Shown here piece after piece: positions 37,539 to 46,350 of a stretch of 64,000 nt of DNA. The stretch's first letter is position 1. Each line of letters begins with the position of its first letter. The notes under the pieces are model-generated. The model was not told the DNA's origin. It was given only the letters and a program-made list of their open reading frames with translations, and did not search any database. A program made the translations under genes and the position numbers. Source of the DNA: Symsagittifera roscoffensis (taxonomy: Eukaryota; Xenacoelomorpha; Acoela; Convolutidae); NCBI RefSeq assembly GCF_963678635.1, contig NC_087069.1, positions 17,150,660 to 17,214,659 of the forward strand, given 5' to 3'.

Positions 37539-38088
37539 ACACAAATGGTTTAGGGTGGAAACCGGCCTTCCGGAGAGGAAATAAAAGTGTTATTTCCCCG
37601 GATTCAGAAATCCGGAGAGGTCTTGAGACCTGAACTCAAACAATTTCAAACTAACTTTTAGCTTCCTGGTTATGTCCTGAAATGAATTTAATTAACATGT
37701 GGATTCATTTTCTGACAATGAGAAGCTAGGGGTTAAGGAAAAGAGTTGATCCATTTTCGATGGAGATGATGATTTTTTTCTACTGAACAAAACAATCGTA
37801 ATATAATAAAAAATAATAGCCCTGTTTTTAGCAGTGACTTGGTGGTCTGGGGATACTGAGACCCAGCCATGAGCTCACTATTCTTGCACATAATTAAGTT
37901 AATTTGAGTGTTTTGACCGAAGCCGGAAGCAGAATCTTTTTTGTCGACCCGATGTTAGAAAGACCACCAAAAGAACTGGCTTTGGTAGAGACGGTGAAAA
38001 GCATGTAGAGCTCTGTTTAGACGCTGACCAGTTTTTTTATTGCTTGGCTTTATTTTCCGTCGATATGTACTTCCGGGCGAATGTTACA
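37539..38088 (+). mobile_element. LTR of family B, inverted relative to 36378
   Basis: Reverse-complemented, it begins TGTAACATTCGCCCGG at 38088 and contains the same sequence as 36378-36653, then goes on to the edge of the solo LTR at 37538. It gives the longest view of family B (at least 550 bp). Together with 36378-36653 it makes an inverted pair about 260 bases long around the solo LTR. Confidence 0.7.
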
Positions 38089-39125
38089 TTAGTTGTAATT
38101 GGTCCTGAATATTAAAATTAAGAAACTCGGTGGTTAGATTGAACAAGAAAATATCTCCCTCTTCGAGAGATTAGTCAAGCATTTCGTATCACCATGAAGT
38201 GCTCAGTCATCTTAGTTGATTGAAAACAGGCGTGCAGGCTAGAATATTATTATACTCTCCACTGAAGCCTCTCTAAACAAATAGTAAGTGTCTCTAAAAC
38301 CACTAATTAGAATCACAATGCAAATTTATTAATGCCAATAATTCTTTAATCTTCAAAATTCAACTAAAGGTTTTCTTTTTCAGTTTCAGTTGCGGGCTTA
38401 GTTGATTTGTTTCTCCCTTGAGTTTTTGACACAAAAGGAAATTCTGAGTTTTTAACATATTTTCCGTCAACACTCCTTTGCTGCCTTCTTTGTTCCTTTC
38501 TCCAGGTTCTCGGGATTCGCGTTGTAAAGATTGTAGCAGCACAATCGTTACAACTTGGAATAGTTTTCGGTTACAATAATGTTCGTATCGCTCGTCTTTT
38601 TTGTCCGACTCTTCTCTGTATGAGAATTTTGTTGTTGTGTGTTTTTCGACGTTTCATTTGTCGCAAAAGATAAAAAAAATACGTGTCTTTCATGCCCAAA
38701 TCGAAAAATTAAAAATTACCATGTCAGTGCAAATCGACTATTCCCAATTTGTTAAAAACCGCTAAAACCGCTAATCTTCCCAGTCAAATGTCACAATCAA
38801 TATTCGGATCCGAACTTGCTTTTTGGCACATTCGGGTCGAATGTCACAAAGCTGACCTCGTTTTGGAGGTCAATTCACCAGATCACTCCTTCTTGCATCC
38901 AATTACGTTAGGGAAACTTCACTCGCCTACGGCTGGGACGACGAGCTTTGGTAAGTTAACCAGATGAGGAAAGCCCAGAGCGCATATGATATGGAAACAC
39001 ACAAGCGGTAAATTTGAACACTTAATGACTCTATTCAATAAGTTAATCACAACAATTAGGCTAATAATTATCACAACAATTAGGCACAACAACTATCTGA
39101 AATAGAAGAAACTGATATCAACACA
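38089..39125. other. Noncoding stretch between LTR clusters
   Basis: I see no gene. A TCGCTCGTC/GTTGTTGTGTGTTTTTCGACG-like patch at 38590-38660 weakly resembles 58600-58670 and may belong to the same repeat family. Open frames here (38360-38542 minus, 38749-38967 plus) have no motif. Confidence 0.4.
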
Positions 39126-39294
39126 TTTAACATTCGCCCAAAGACTACACAGCGACGGAGCGTAATAAAAAGTACCTATTAAGGACTGGCAGGCGTCAGT
39201 TACCTTAATCCTACTCGTTTTTCACCGTCTCGACCTTGCCAGTTGATTTTCTGCTCTGTTTAGGGCTAAGTAAAAAGTTACTATTTTTAGGCCA
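39126..39294 (-). mobile_element. Left part of a family B LTR, split by the large element
   Basis: It reads TTTAACATTCGCCCAAAG with GCGACGGA and GACTGGCAGGCG following, in step with the family B LTR at 36378. The sequence breaks at 39294, exactly at the edge of the large element, and family B-like sequence resumes at 58135. The bases next to both element edges are CCA. Confidence 0.6.
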
Positions 39295-40209
39295 TGTAAC
39301 ATTCGTCTACTGCAGTCACACATGAGGCTTAAGAAAAATAGGCCCTATAACCACTGGCTCAAGGGTCAGGGACACTATCTCTTGTGTTTTTCTACCTCAA
39401 GAACGGTCGGAGCCAGTTCGGTTCGCTTGTGACATGAGACTACGACCCGTTACAGCTTAAAGGCTACTACTAAAATATCCCCCCACTCTAGAATTAGAAA
39501 CGTCCCCACACTTAGGTCTCTAGATACCCAAAATACATGAACGCCGTTAAAAACCGGGTTGGAACAATCCGTTAAGTTACTTTTTATTAGACAGTGGAAC
39601 TTTGATCCATTTCAGATGGATCAACCTAAAACTCGCCTTACCTCAACATAACAATTATAAAACACACTCTAGAATTTAAATTAAGTACTCACATTGTAGC
39701 ACGCTCAAGAACCAGGAAGTAAATAAGTCGGTAAACAACTCAAGAATTAATAAAGTAACTAATATGAGTTTAATGTTAGTCAGTTTCAACAACAAGAACA
39801 AGTTTTTACTCTAGACTGCAAGTTCTCGTGAACCATTGGGACACTCTAGCTGTCCGCCTTCCCACCGAAGGTTCACTCTGGTCCAGTCAAGAATAGTATT
39901 CCAATCGTAATAATCCAACTCGAGGGAATGCTCTCGTTTCTGTCACAGATGGGACAGCTCTACTCTCGATTATTATAGTGATGGAAATTGCGAATAGCAA
40001 TTTCCTACTGTTTTTTCTTGCGACTTTCCCGCGTGTGTGTCTTAATCGTTCTGAAATTGTTCTGATCTCTTTTTCTGATTTTCAGTTCTCGCGAGAAAAT
40101 CGTGCATGACAGGTTCCATTCGAAATTTTGAAAAATTAAATTTCACTCCAAAATCAAGTGTTTTTTGCTTCTCTCAAGGTCAAACTTCCAAATATGACCG
40201 ACTGGCACA
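39295..40209 (-). repeat. 3' LTR of the large element (915 bp)
   Basis: On the plus strand it runs from TGTAACATTCG to GACTGGCACA, matching 57245-58134. It holds the 25-base segment (around 39481-39505) that is missing from the other LTR. As the 3' LTR it should carry the polyadenylation signals. Confidence 0.95.
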
Positions 40210-40219
40210 TACTCCCCGG
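40210..40219 (-). other. Polypurine tract of the large element
   Basis: The minus strand reads CCGGGGAGTA directly before the 3' LTR. A short purine run at this place primes plus-strand DNA synthesis in LTR elements. It is short and not pure, so the call is mainly by position. Confidence 0.55.
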
Positions 40220-40639
40220 ACTCGAGACCGATGTCCTCATCGCGCGCTGTCTTCTGCCAGTGAGTCCCAGAAAAACCGAGTGTTGCTCAAGATACAGTGC
40301 CAGTGGTCATTTACAGAAGTTTGCAGCAGATTTAAGCTTATCTACACCCCAAAATTCACAGCCATTTAAAATTTTCACACTATTGCTAAACAGCAACCAA
40401 AATCTGCATACACCTGCACCCTTGAATTTTCGCTTTTCAAGCCAATCATTTTAAAATCTCTTTTGTCCTATTCAATCAGGAAATTGTCATGCAGCATTTC
40501 GATTTATATAATAAATATAGTATATTAGTAACAATATTTGCTTTGTTAAAATTTCTTTTTCGTGAATCCAAGTTTCACTCGGATCCACGCTCAAGCCCCC
40601 CTTCCCTCTCAAGACTCAAGATCCATCCGATTTGCCCAT
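40220..40639 (-). other. 3' untranslated stretch of the large element
   Basis: These are about 420 AT-rich bases between the last ORF and the polypurine tract, with no open frame I would trust. Confidence 0.6.
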
Positions 40640-42091
40640 TCATCTCGTACTCTTCGCCTTGGAGGTACTGCATCCTGAAGTGCTAGATGCGGCAAACTGT
40701 CTCAACAGTTCCTCTTCATCATCGGAACTAATCACAATCTCCTCCCAAGCCTTCAGCTGTTCATAGGATCGCATCCATTCTCTCTGCTCCTGCAATCTCT
40801 TTGCTTGGTTGGGTAGTGCCTTCACCCTAGCTTCTCGGTTCAAGCAAAAGGAGTTGTGCAGGCTCAAGCTCACGTTCTTCGCCAGGTCTTCCTCTAGTAT
40901 CGACTCCCTCGCTTTGGTATTGTCTCTAGACATCTTACCCACTCTTTTCCATCCTGTCGTGATCGCATTACGATGGGTTAGCAGGGGTCTCTTGAAAGCT
41001 TCCGGCCCAATCTCGGCCTGGAACTGTCGATACTCTTTTTGATGTTTTCTCATGTGATCTTTCGTTGTCATGTACAACCAAGACGTCAGTGTCGCCCGAA
41101 ACCATGGAAAGTACCTCAAGCGACTCCATACGTGCCTGACTTCCGTCGGTATGGCGAATACTTTGCACGCAGTCTCAAACAACTCGAGTCTCCTGCTGTA
41201 GTCTATCGCGTATATTGACTCAGCCGTTGGCGTCGTCGCCTCCCGATACTTCGTTATATTCTCTTCTATCCATCTCAGGGCTAACATCGTACTCACTACT
41301 AAGAGCGTCACCTTCTGCCGGTGATCCGGTAGTCCGATCGACCGAATCTCTTCCACATCCCACACCAGGCAAAGGTTCTTGTGATCTGGATACCACACCG
41401 TTTGTGCCAAGCAGTGGCATGGGCATTCCCCATGAGAGATCTCAATGCTCCTGAGATTACGCTCCCCTGAGGCTTCCAAGAGAGGCTCAAGCTCCATCAT
41501 TTTCTCGTGCATCGTGTCGTTGTCTTCCAGGTTCGGAGTACTTCCCACAGGTTTCCCGATCACGTTTTGTCTCTCGTGATCGCTCGTGTTTTCTCTTTCC
41601 AACTTCAGAAGATCTTCTCCCCAGATTTCGCTTAAGTCATCCCTCAATTCTTTTGGTACTGTCCCTTTGATTTTTCTCAACAACTTGTGCGAGTGATGCG
41701 ACATCCGAGCCAACCTCACGCACTTGGGCACTGAGAAGGCCTTGTCCACCAGTATTCTCTGGCTGGACACTTCCACCATCGCCATGTGTAGCGGGTAGTG
41801 ACTTCCGCACAAGTTGGCCATCATTGACCCTATCAGCGATTTCGCGTTCAATGGCAAGCCATAAGCTTCGCTCATGGGAAATCCCATTTCCGCCTCAAGA
41901 CCAACCTTCCAGCTCCGGATGTGTTTTTGAGTCACCTGCAACACCCCGGGCCATGATTCTACGCTCAACGCCGTCACTAAATGATGTTCAGACTCCAGTC
42001 TCTCCAGTGCCTGCAGACCACACATTCTCGAGAAGAATCCGAGAGCTGTCGCTATATTCACCGTGGTTCTCGCGTAACATTCCGCTATTAT
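40640..42091 (-). CDS. Accessory ORF of the large element, C-terminal part
   Basis: This frame is open without interruption from the UAA at 42092-42094 to a stop at 40640-40642 (about 483 codons) and is in the same frame as the ORF before it. There is no ATG near its start; the first codons read IIAECYARTTVNIATAL, so it was probably joined to the upstream ORF before the stop arose, or is reached by readthrough. Visible features are a Cys/His-rich patch (HGECPCHCLAQ), a short hydrophobic run (VTLLVVSTMLAL), basic helices, and an acidic tail with SSDDEEELL. No signal peptide, no clear membrane anchor, no known domain. It lies in the env position but does not look like an envelope. Confidence 0.65.
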   Translation of the reverse strand: MIAECYARTTVNIATALGFFSRMCGLQALERLESEHHLVTALSVESWPGVLQVTQKHIRSWKVGLEAEMGFPMSEAYGLPLNAKSLIGSMMANLCGSHYPLHMAMVEVSSQRILVDKAFSVPKCVRLARMSHHSHKLLRKIKGTVPKELRDDLSEIWGEDLLKLERENTSDHERQNVIGKPVGSTPNLEDNDTMHEKMMELEPLLEASGERNLRSIEISHGECPCHCLAQTVWYPDHKNLCLVWDVEEIRSIGLPDHRQKVTLLVVSTMLALRWIEENITKYREATTPTAESIYAIDYSRRLELFETACKVFAIPTEVRHVWSRLRYFPWFRATLTSWLYMTTKDHMRKHQKEYRQFQAEIGPEAFKRPLLTHRNAITTGWKRVGKMSRDNTKARESILEEDLAKNVSLSLHNSFCLNREARVKALPNQAKRLQEQREWMRSYEQLKAWEEIVISSDDEEELLRQFAASSTSGCSTSKAKSTR

Positions 42092-44998
42092 TTACACTTC
42101 ACTTTTCTCCCTTTCTGTGATGTCTTCGAACCAAGTGACCAGGTCTTCTTTTTGAAACGACAGTATTCTGACGCATGACCGTCCATCGCAGATGTGCTCT
42201 CCGTTCCCACACGTCGAATCCAGACAGCTACCCGGCTCCAATTTCTTTGCTGACCCGGGGTCGCTCGTCCTTTCGCTTGGCTCTTGCATCTGGGGTGTGA
42301 TTAGCTTATGTAGCACACTCAACTTCGCCAGATCTTCATCTTCCGTTGGTGCTAACCTCACTCGCTCGGTGGTTTCCTCGATTAGACTCGCATGGGGATG
42401 TGGACACCAGGAGGGTCTTAGTAGCTTCCATATCACTCCCAAGTTCGCGGTTAACAAGCCATCTCCACCGCCCATGTTCACTTCAACTCTCTTGTTTGAG
42501 CGCGGTATGCTTATCACCTCTGGTGTTTTCTCAAGAATCAGGCCCAGGCTCGGCCCCTCTTTCTCCACCGCGTCTATCTCCATTATTTTTTCTGTCCAAA
42601 ACTTCAGTAGCTCCGCTACCTCATGGTTTCTGTGGGCTCCTCCAGCTTCCGAGTCTAAGAAGGGATTGTAGGCTATTCCCATCACTCCAGACACATATTG
42701 GTATTCCCCCTTCTCACTGAGTCTCGAGTACTGTTCTGACGAGGCCAGGTTACGGTGAACATCATGTTCTTCCTCGAACTTCTTATTAGAGAACCTCCGT
42801 ACCTCGTCCAGCTTTCGATGGTTCTCTAAGGATAGTCTGGAACCATCTTCTTTCTCTATTCCTGTACTCTGATATACGTTCAAGATGATCGTTGAGACTC
42901 TTCTCTCCATGGTTTTACTTCCACTTGCTCTCTGGTGGCATGCCAGGATGGTGCTATCAGACATCATTGACATTGTCCATCTCAAGAAACATGTGGCATC
43001 TTTTCTTCTAGCCAGGCTCAAGCCTGAATTGTCCCTGGCCACGTGTTGCATCAGTGCCTGATACACCTCTAGCTTCTTGCTTCCCAACTTCAGCCTGTCA
43101 TACGAGGTCAATGTCTCCAACTCTATTCCCACCAGACTCCAGGTGAACATTAATTGTCCCGCAGTTCTAACGAAGGGATTCGCCATTAGTGGCGGTGCTG
43201 ATGAGGATGTTCTCATCGCCTCTTCAAAATGATCCTTCAACAAACTCTGCCAGGACCTCTTCAGATGACTTGCCATCTCTATCTTATTAACCTCGGCTTT
43301 TTGCTGGGTGGCCCAATTGCGTCGCCTGCGAGCTATTCCACTGTCCAACTTCTTCAAGCAGTCCTCCATTTCCTTCAATGTTTCGAGGGCCACCCACCAC
43401 GTCCGGGAAGTGTTCCTCGTCTTGCTCCTCTCCAATGGATCACTCGTCACTTGTTTGCCCATGTCCTGATGTGCCTTCGAGATCCATTCTTTGCCGATCT
43501 CCACTTCCCCTACCTGTCCGTTCGTTGAACCTCTCTTCACGTTTACCTTCTGAGGCTTGAAGTCTTCTTCTGACGTCGAACTGGTGGAAACCTCTATTTC
43601 CTTTTCTACTTCAAGTGGTTTCCTGAGCTCCGAGCTGTTCTTGTATGCCGCCGTCTTGCATCGGGCCAAAACGATGGGCGCCGTCTCTCTCAAGTTTCCT
43701 TCCGAAACAGCATCCACTGAAGGACTACCCCATCCTTCCACTTCTCTCTTCCTCTTGCGAGTCTTCACATCTCTGCTCGAGGGTGTTGTGGCTATCATCA
43801 TTGATTCGACCTCTCCATCCACTCCTTCCAACTCTTGCCTCCCCCCTGCTCGAGCCTTAAGGATATTAGTACTTTTAATCATATTACTAGTCCCAACCTT
43901 ATCCCTTTTTATACCATCAACCATTTTATCCACAGCTTTTTGTTTCAGAGTAGAGCTGTCCTCACATTTCTCTTTTCTAGTCTTCGATCGTGCGTTCCTC
44001 AGCTCCACTAGCTTGTTCAGCAGCTCTCTTCTTGCTTTCTCATCCAGGCCCGTTCCTATCAGGAGCGGTTCCCCGAATCTCACTACTGCGTCCCACAGTT
44101 CCTTCTTGAACTTGTCCAGCGTCGTCTCGCTGCCCACTTCTCGATTGAATTCCTCCAGGAACTCCTGCCAAGCGTCATCCTCGAGAGATCCCAAGAATAT
44201 GTCCCTGTTCCCTTCGAACGTGTTCTTCTCCCTTTCCTCCGAGCTCAAGAGTAACATCCCCATATTGAAGGTCTCACCTGCCAATGGCAACTCTAGGTTC
44301 TTCCGCGGGGACGGAATCAGGGGTGGTGTGGCAGTATCTGCCCAATTCTCCTCGCTCAAATCTTTCAACAGCTCTTGAGTGGTGAGCTCCTCCCCTGATG
44401 GCCCTGGTTCAGGCGTATTCCCCACTTCCATGTCTTCACCAGCTTCACTGAGAGTTTCATCCATACTCTCTTCTTCTGACTCATGTCTCCTTCTCTCGAG
44501 AATTTTCTTAAATCGGTCCTCGACGGGTCCGCTCCTCTTGTCTCCAGGTGTGTCCACGGACAGTGGTGATGGTGTCGCAGGATCCAGCTTTTTGTATTCC
44601 GTCAGTGCTACGTGCAGTTGACCTGCTGCATCTAGTTCTGTTCCTTCCTGTCTTATTTCCACCTGTTCCAAGCCATAGGGCGCCTTATATTTTCTCGTGG
44701 CAAATTTCATGTCGTCCACCAGTGCGACGTGCCCCTCCATCACGATCATCCTGCCATCATCCCATATGGGCAACATGTTCTCAAGTCCCTCCTTCTCAAG
44801 AGTTCTCAAGACTTTCCGCACCTCATATCCAGGGGGCTGCGAACCTCTACTCTTTTTCGCTTGCGTCGTCCACGAATTTACCTTCCTCTCGCTGGTGTGG
44901 AAGTAGACTGCCGCCGTGTAGCCGATGAACAGGGGATCCCAGCCATCCGTGAAATGCCTCTGTCGTCTGTTGCGCTCGCGACATCGACGGCACCTTAC
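42092..44998 (-). CDS. Accessory ORF of the large element, central part
   Basis: The frame is open for 968 codons. Its first ATG is about 75 codons in, and the codons before it (RHFTDGWDPLFIGYTAAVYF and on) look protein-like, so the true N-terminus must come from elsewhere, most likely from the overlapping ORF at 45374 by a frameshift or splice. The middle is acidic, serine/threonine/proline-rich and probably disordered (around 44380-44560), followed by lysine-rich segments and a tryptophan-containing helical region. Near the end a cysteine cluster reads CLDSTCGNGEHICDGRSC. I recognise no enzyme or structural family. It ends at a UAA with the same frame open on the other side. Confidence 0.65.
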   Translation of the reverse strand, partial: VRCRRCRERNRRQRHFTDGWDPLFIGYTAAVYFHTSERKVNSWTTQAKKSRGSQPPGYEVRKVLRTLEKEGLENMLPIWDDGRMIVMEGHVALVDDMKFATRKYKAPYGLEQVEIRQEGTELDAAGQLHVALTEYKKLDPATPSPLSVDTPGDKRSGPVEDRFKKILERRRHESEEESMDETLSEAGEDMEVGNTPEPGPSGEELTTQELLKDLSEENWADTATPPLIPSPRKNLELPLAGETFNMGMLLLSSEEREKNTFEGNRDIFLGSLEDDAWQEFLEEFNREVGSETTLDKFKKELWDAVVRFGEPLLIGTGLDEKARRELLNKLVELRNARSKTRKEKCEDSSTLKQKAVDKMVDGIKRDKVGTSNMIKSTNILKARAGGRQELEGVDGEVESMMIATTPSSRDVKTRKRKREVEGWGSPSVDAVSEGNLRETAPIVLARCKTAAYKNSSELRKPLEVEKEIEVSTSSTSEEDFKPQKVNVKRGSTNGQVGEVEIGKEWISKAHQDMGKQVTSDPLERSKTRNTSRTWWVALETLKEMEDCLKKLDSGIARRRRNWATQQKAEVNKIEMASHLKRSWQSLLKDHFEEAMRTSSSAPPLMANPFVRTAGQLMFTWSLVGIELETLTSYDRLKLGSKKLEVYQALMQHVARDNSGLSLARRKDATCFLRWTMSMMSDSTILACHQRASGSKTMERRVSTIILNVYQSTGIEKEDGSRLSLENHRKLDEVRRFSNKKFEEEHDVHRNLASSEQYSRLSEKGEYQYVSGVMGIAYNPFLDSEAGGAHRNHEVAELLKFWTEKIMEIDAVEKEGPSLGLILEKTPEVISIPRSNKRVEVNMGGGDGLLTANLGVIWKLLRPSWCPHPHASLIEETTERVRLAPTEDEDLAKLSVLHKLITPQMQEPSERTSDPGSAKKLEPGSCLDSTCGNGEHICDGRSCVRILSFQKEDLVTWFEDITEREKSEV

Positions 44999-45374
44999 TC
45001 AAGCTCTGGCCTGTGGATCTTGCTGTTGGTCTCGTCGGTAGCGGAAACTCTCCTGCGCCGTGTTCGGTGTTGTTACTCAGGCCAGGATTTCTTGCCAAGT
45101 CAAAGCCCCTTACTCCTCCATCCGCATTCCAAGATAACCATCTGGTCTGTTCTCGATTTGATATGCCCTCGGTGGTGTAGCCGACCATCAAGACAGCCTC
45201 CGTCGCAGACTCCCTGCACTCACCCTGGTCCTCCAACTGGAGGATCGCATTCAGCATCACCGCCATTCTCTCGTCTATCTGGGTGTAGTCCAGGTCCCTC
45301 AAGCGTCTGTACAGCTCGTCAAGAGTGGGCTTCTTCAGAGCCGCGGGCACGGAGTTCCAGAATCGGTCTGCCAT
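44847..45374 (-). CDS. Accessory ORF of the large element, N-terminal part
   Basis: It starts at ATG 45372-45374 with MADRFWNSVPAALKKPTLDE and gives 175 codons. The first 90 residues look like a folded helical domain (LDELYRRLRDLDYTQIDERM). It overlaps the next frame over 44847-44998, where both are open; the switch from one to the other should fall in these 152 bases if a single protein is made. A strong splice acceptor (TTTCTGTTTTCAG, exon from 45606) lies 230 bases before the ATG, so the ORF may be translated from a spliced mRNA as env is. Function unknown. Confidence 0.6.
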   Translation of the reverse strand: MADRFWNSVPAALKKPTLDELYRRLRDLDYTQIDERMAVMLNAILQLEDQGECRESATEAVLMVGYTTEGISNREQTRWLSWNADGGVRGFDLARNPGLSNNTEHGAGEFPLPTRPTARSTGQSLSKVPSMSRAQQTTEAFHGWLGSPVHRLHGGSLLPHQREEGKFVDDASEKE

Positions 45375-45410
45375 TTTTGCAACTTCGGGATGTATATAGG
45401 TAGATGTTAA

Positions 45411-45475
45411 CCAGCTCAAGAATTACCTTACCAACTCAAGAATTACCTTACCAACTCAAGTATTACCCAATTCAA
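45411..45475. repeat. 22-bp tandem repeat upstream of the accessory ORF
   Basis: The unit AATTACCTTACCAACTCAAG occurs two to three times. On the minus strand each unit holds GTAAGG, a splice-donor-like word, and CTTGAG. Confidence 0.8.
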
Positions 45476-45897
45476 GAATTCTCTAGAAATGTTCTCTTGC
45501 AACTACTTGCTGTAGATTCGGATTATCGCGTGTTCAATCAAGATTCTCTCTTTTTGTTTCTCGCTTGAGTGTAGTTGGATTTTCAACTTTGTTTTTCAAA
45601 GTCGATCTGAAAACAGAAAGCTTATTAAAACTTAGCATGTCACGTTCCTAACCTAGGGACCCCCCTTCTACCCATATGGTTAAAATCTTATCATTCTCAT
45701 ATCACTTAAAGCAATTCGATTGGATTTTCCTTTAAGAACATGCAGATTCATTTTATGTTTTAGCACCATCAATTCTTTCTTTTAAAATTCAATTGTCATG
45801 CCAATCACATCTTAAGATCCTTTTACCTGCGCCGCACCCCAGTACCTAACTCAAGACTCCTCCCTCACACCCGACCTGATACCTCCATGTACCCGAC
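45476..45897 (-). other. Intergenic stretch with probable splice acceptor
   Basis: Between the macro ORF and the accessory ORFs there are about 480 bases without an open frame on the minus strand. At 45607-45619 the minus strand reads TTTCTGTTTTCAG, a textbook acceptor. This fits production of a spliced downstream mRNA. Confidence 0.5.
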
Positions 45898-46350
45898 TCA
45901 GGCGATGCTCAAGTAGTACTTCTTGTGAAGATGCACCATTATCTCTGTTTCTGCAAAGACCACATGTAGGATAGCGTACAATTCCCTCGAGCTCAGTTTG
46001 CCCCTGTTTGGGTCGTACACCGGCATCGAGACCTCCACTATTCCTCTTTCAATCATGAAGTCACGTAGTCTTGTCAGTGCCAATATCACGTGTTCGGGAT
46101 CAATTGTGTTTCTGTCGTTGACTCTCGTTACTAGGAAGCAGAGGTATTTGCCCGGGACCTGTGCCACTGACGGTGGAAGCGCTGCCATGCCTCCCAGTCC
46201 TGGCCTCTGTCTGAACAGAAACTCTACGTTCTGGTACTCTCTTTTGAAGTCAGCCTCCAATCTTGATTTGAAACTCATGTCCGCCGTGATGCAGATCGCG
46301 CTGGTCCTGTTTGACAGGATGAAGTCGCTATCCGTTCTCTGAGTATTCAT
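45898..46350 (-). CDS. Macro-domain ORF (TARG1/OARD1-like) of the large element
   Basis: A 150-codon frame whose ATG (46348-46350) lies 23 bases upstream of the end of the Gag-Pol frame, in the +1 frame, so it could be translated by termination-reinitiation. The translation follows the macro-domain pattern of TARG1/OARD1/Poa1: a first strand (AICITADM), a helix (SRLEADFKREY), the strand GKYLCFLVTR, a long helix (ALTRLRDFMIERGI), the strand VEVSMP, then a helix before VVFAETEIMVHLH. Macro domains bind ADP-ribose and some remove it from proteins. The lysine that TARG1 uses appears as R (VTR), and its GCGLD loop is replaced (YDPNRGKL), so this one may bind rather than cut. Macro domains are not a standard part of Ty3/gypsy elements. 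Confidence 0.65.
   Translation of the reverse strand: MNTQRTDSDFILSNRTSAICITADMSFKSRLEADFKREYQNVEFLFRQRPGLGGMAALPPSVAQVPGKYLCFLVTRVNDRNTIDPEHVILALTRLRDFMIERGIVEVSMPVYDPNRGKLSSRELYAILHVVFAETEIMVHLHKKYYLSIA

Noticed and set aside
40640-45374. Accessory region as a retroviral envelope gene
   Set aside because: The position fits, but I see no signal peptide, no fusion peptide, no furin site context and no membrane anchor of sufficient length.
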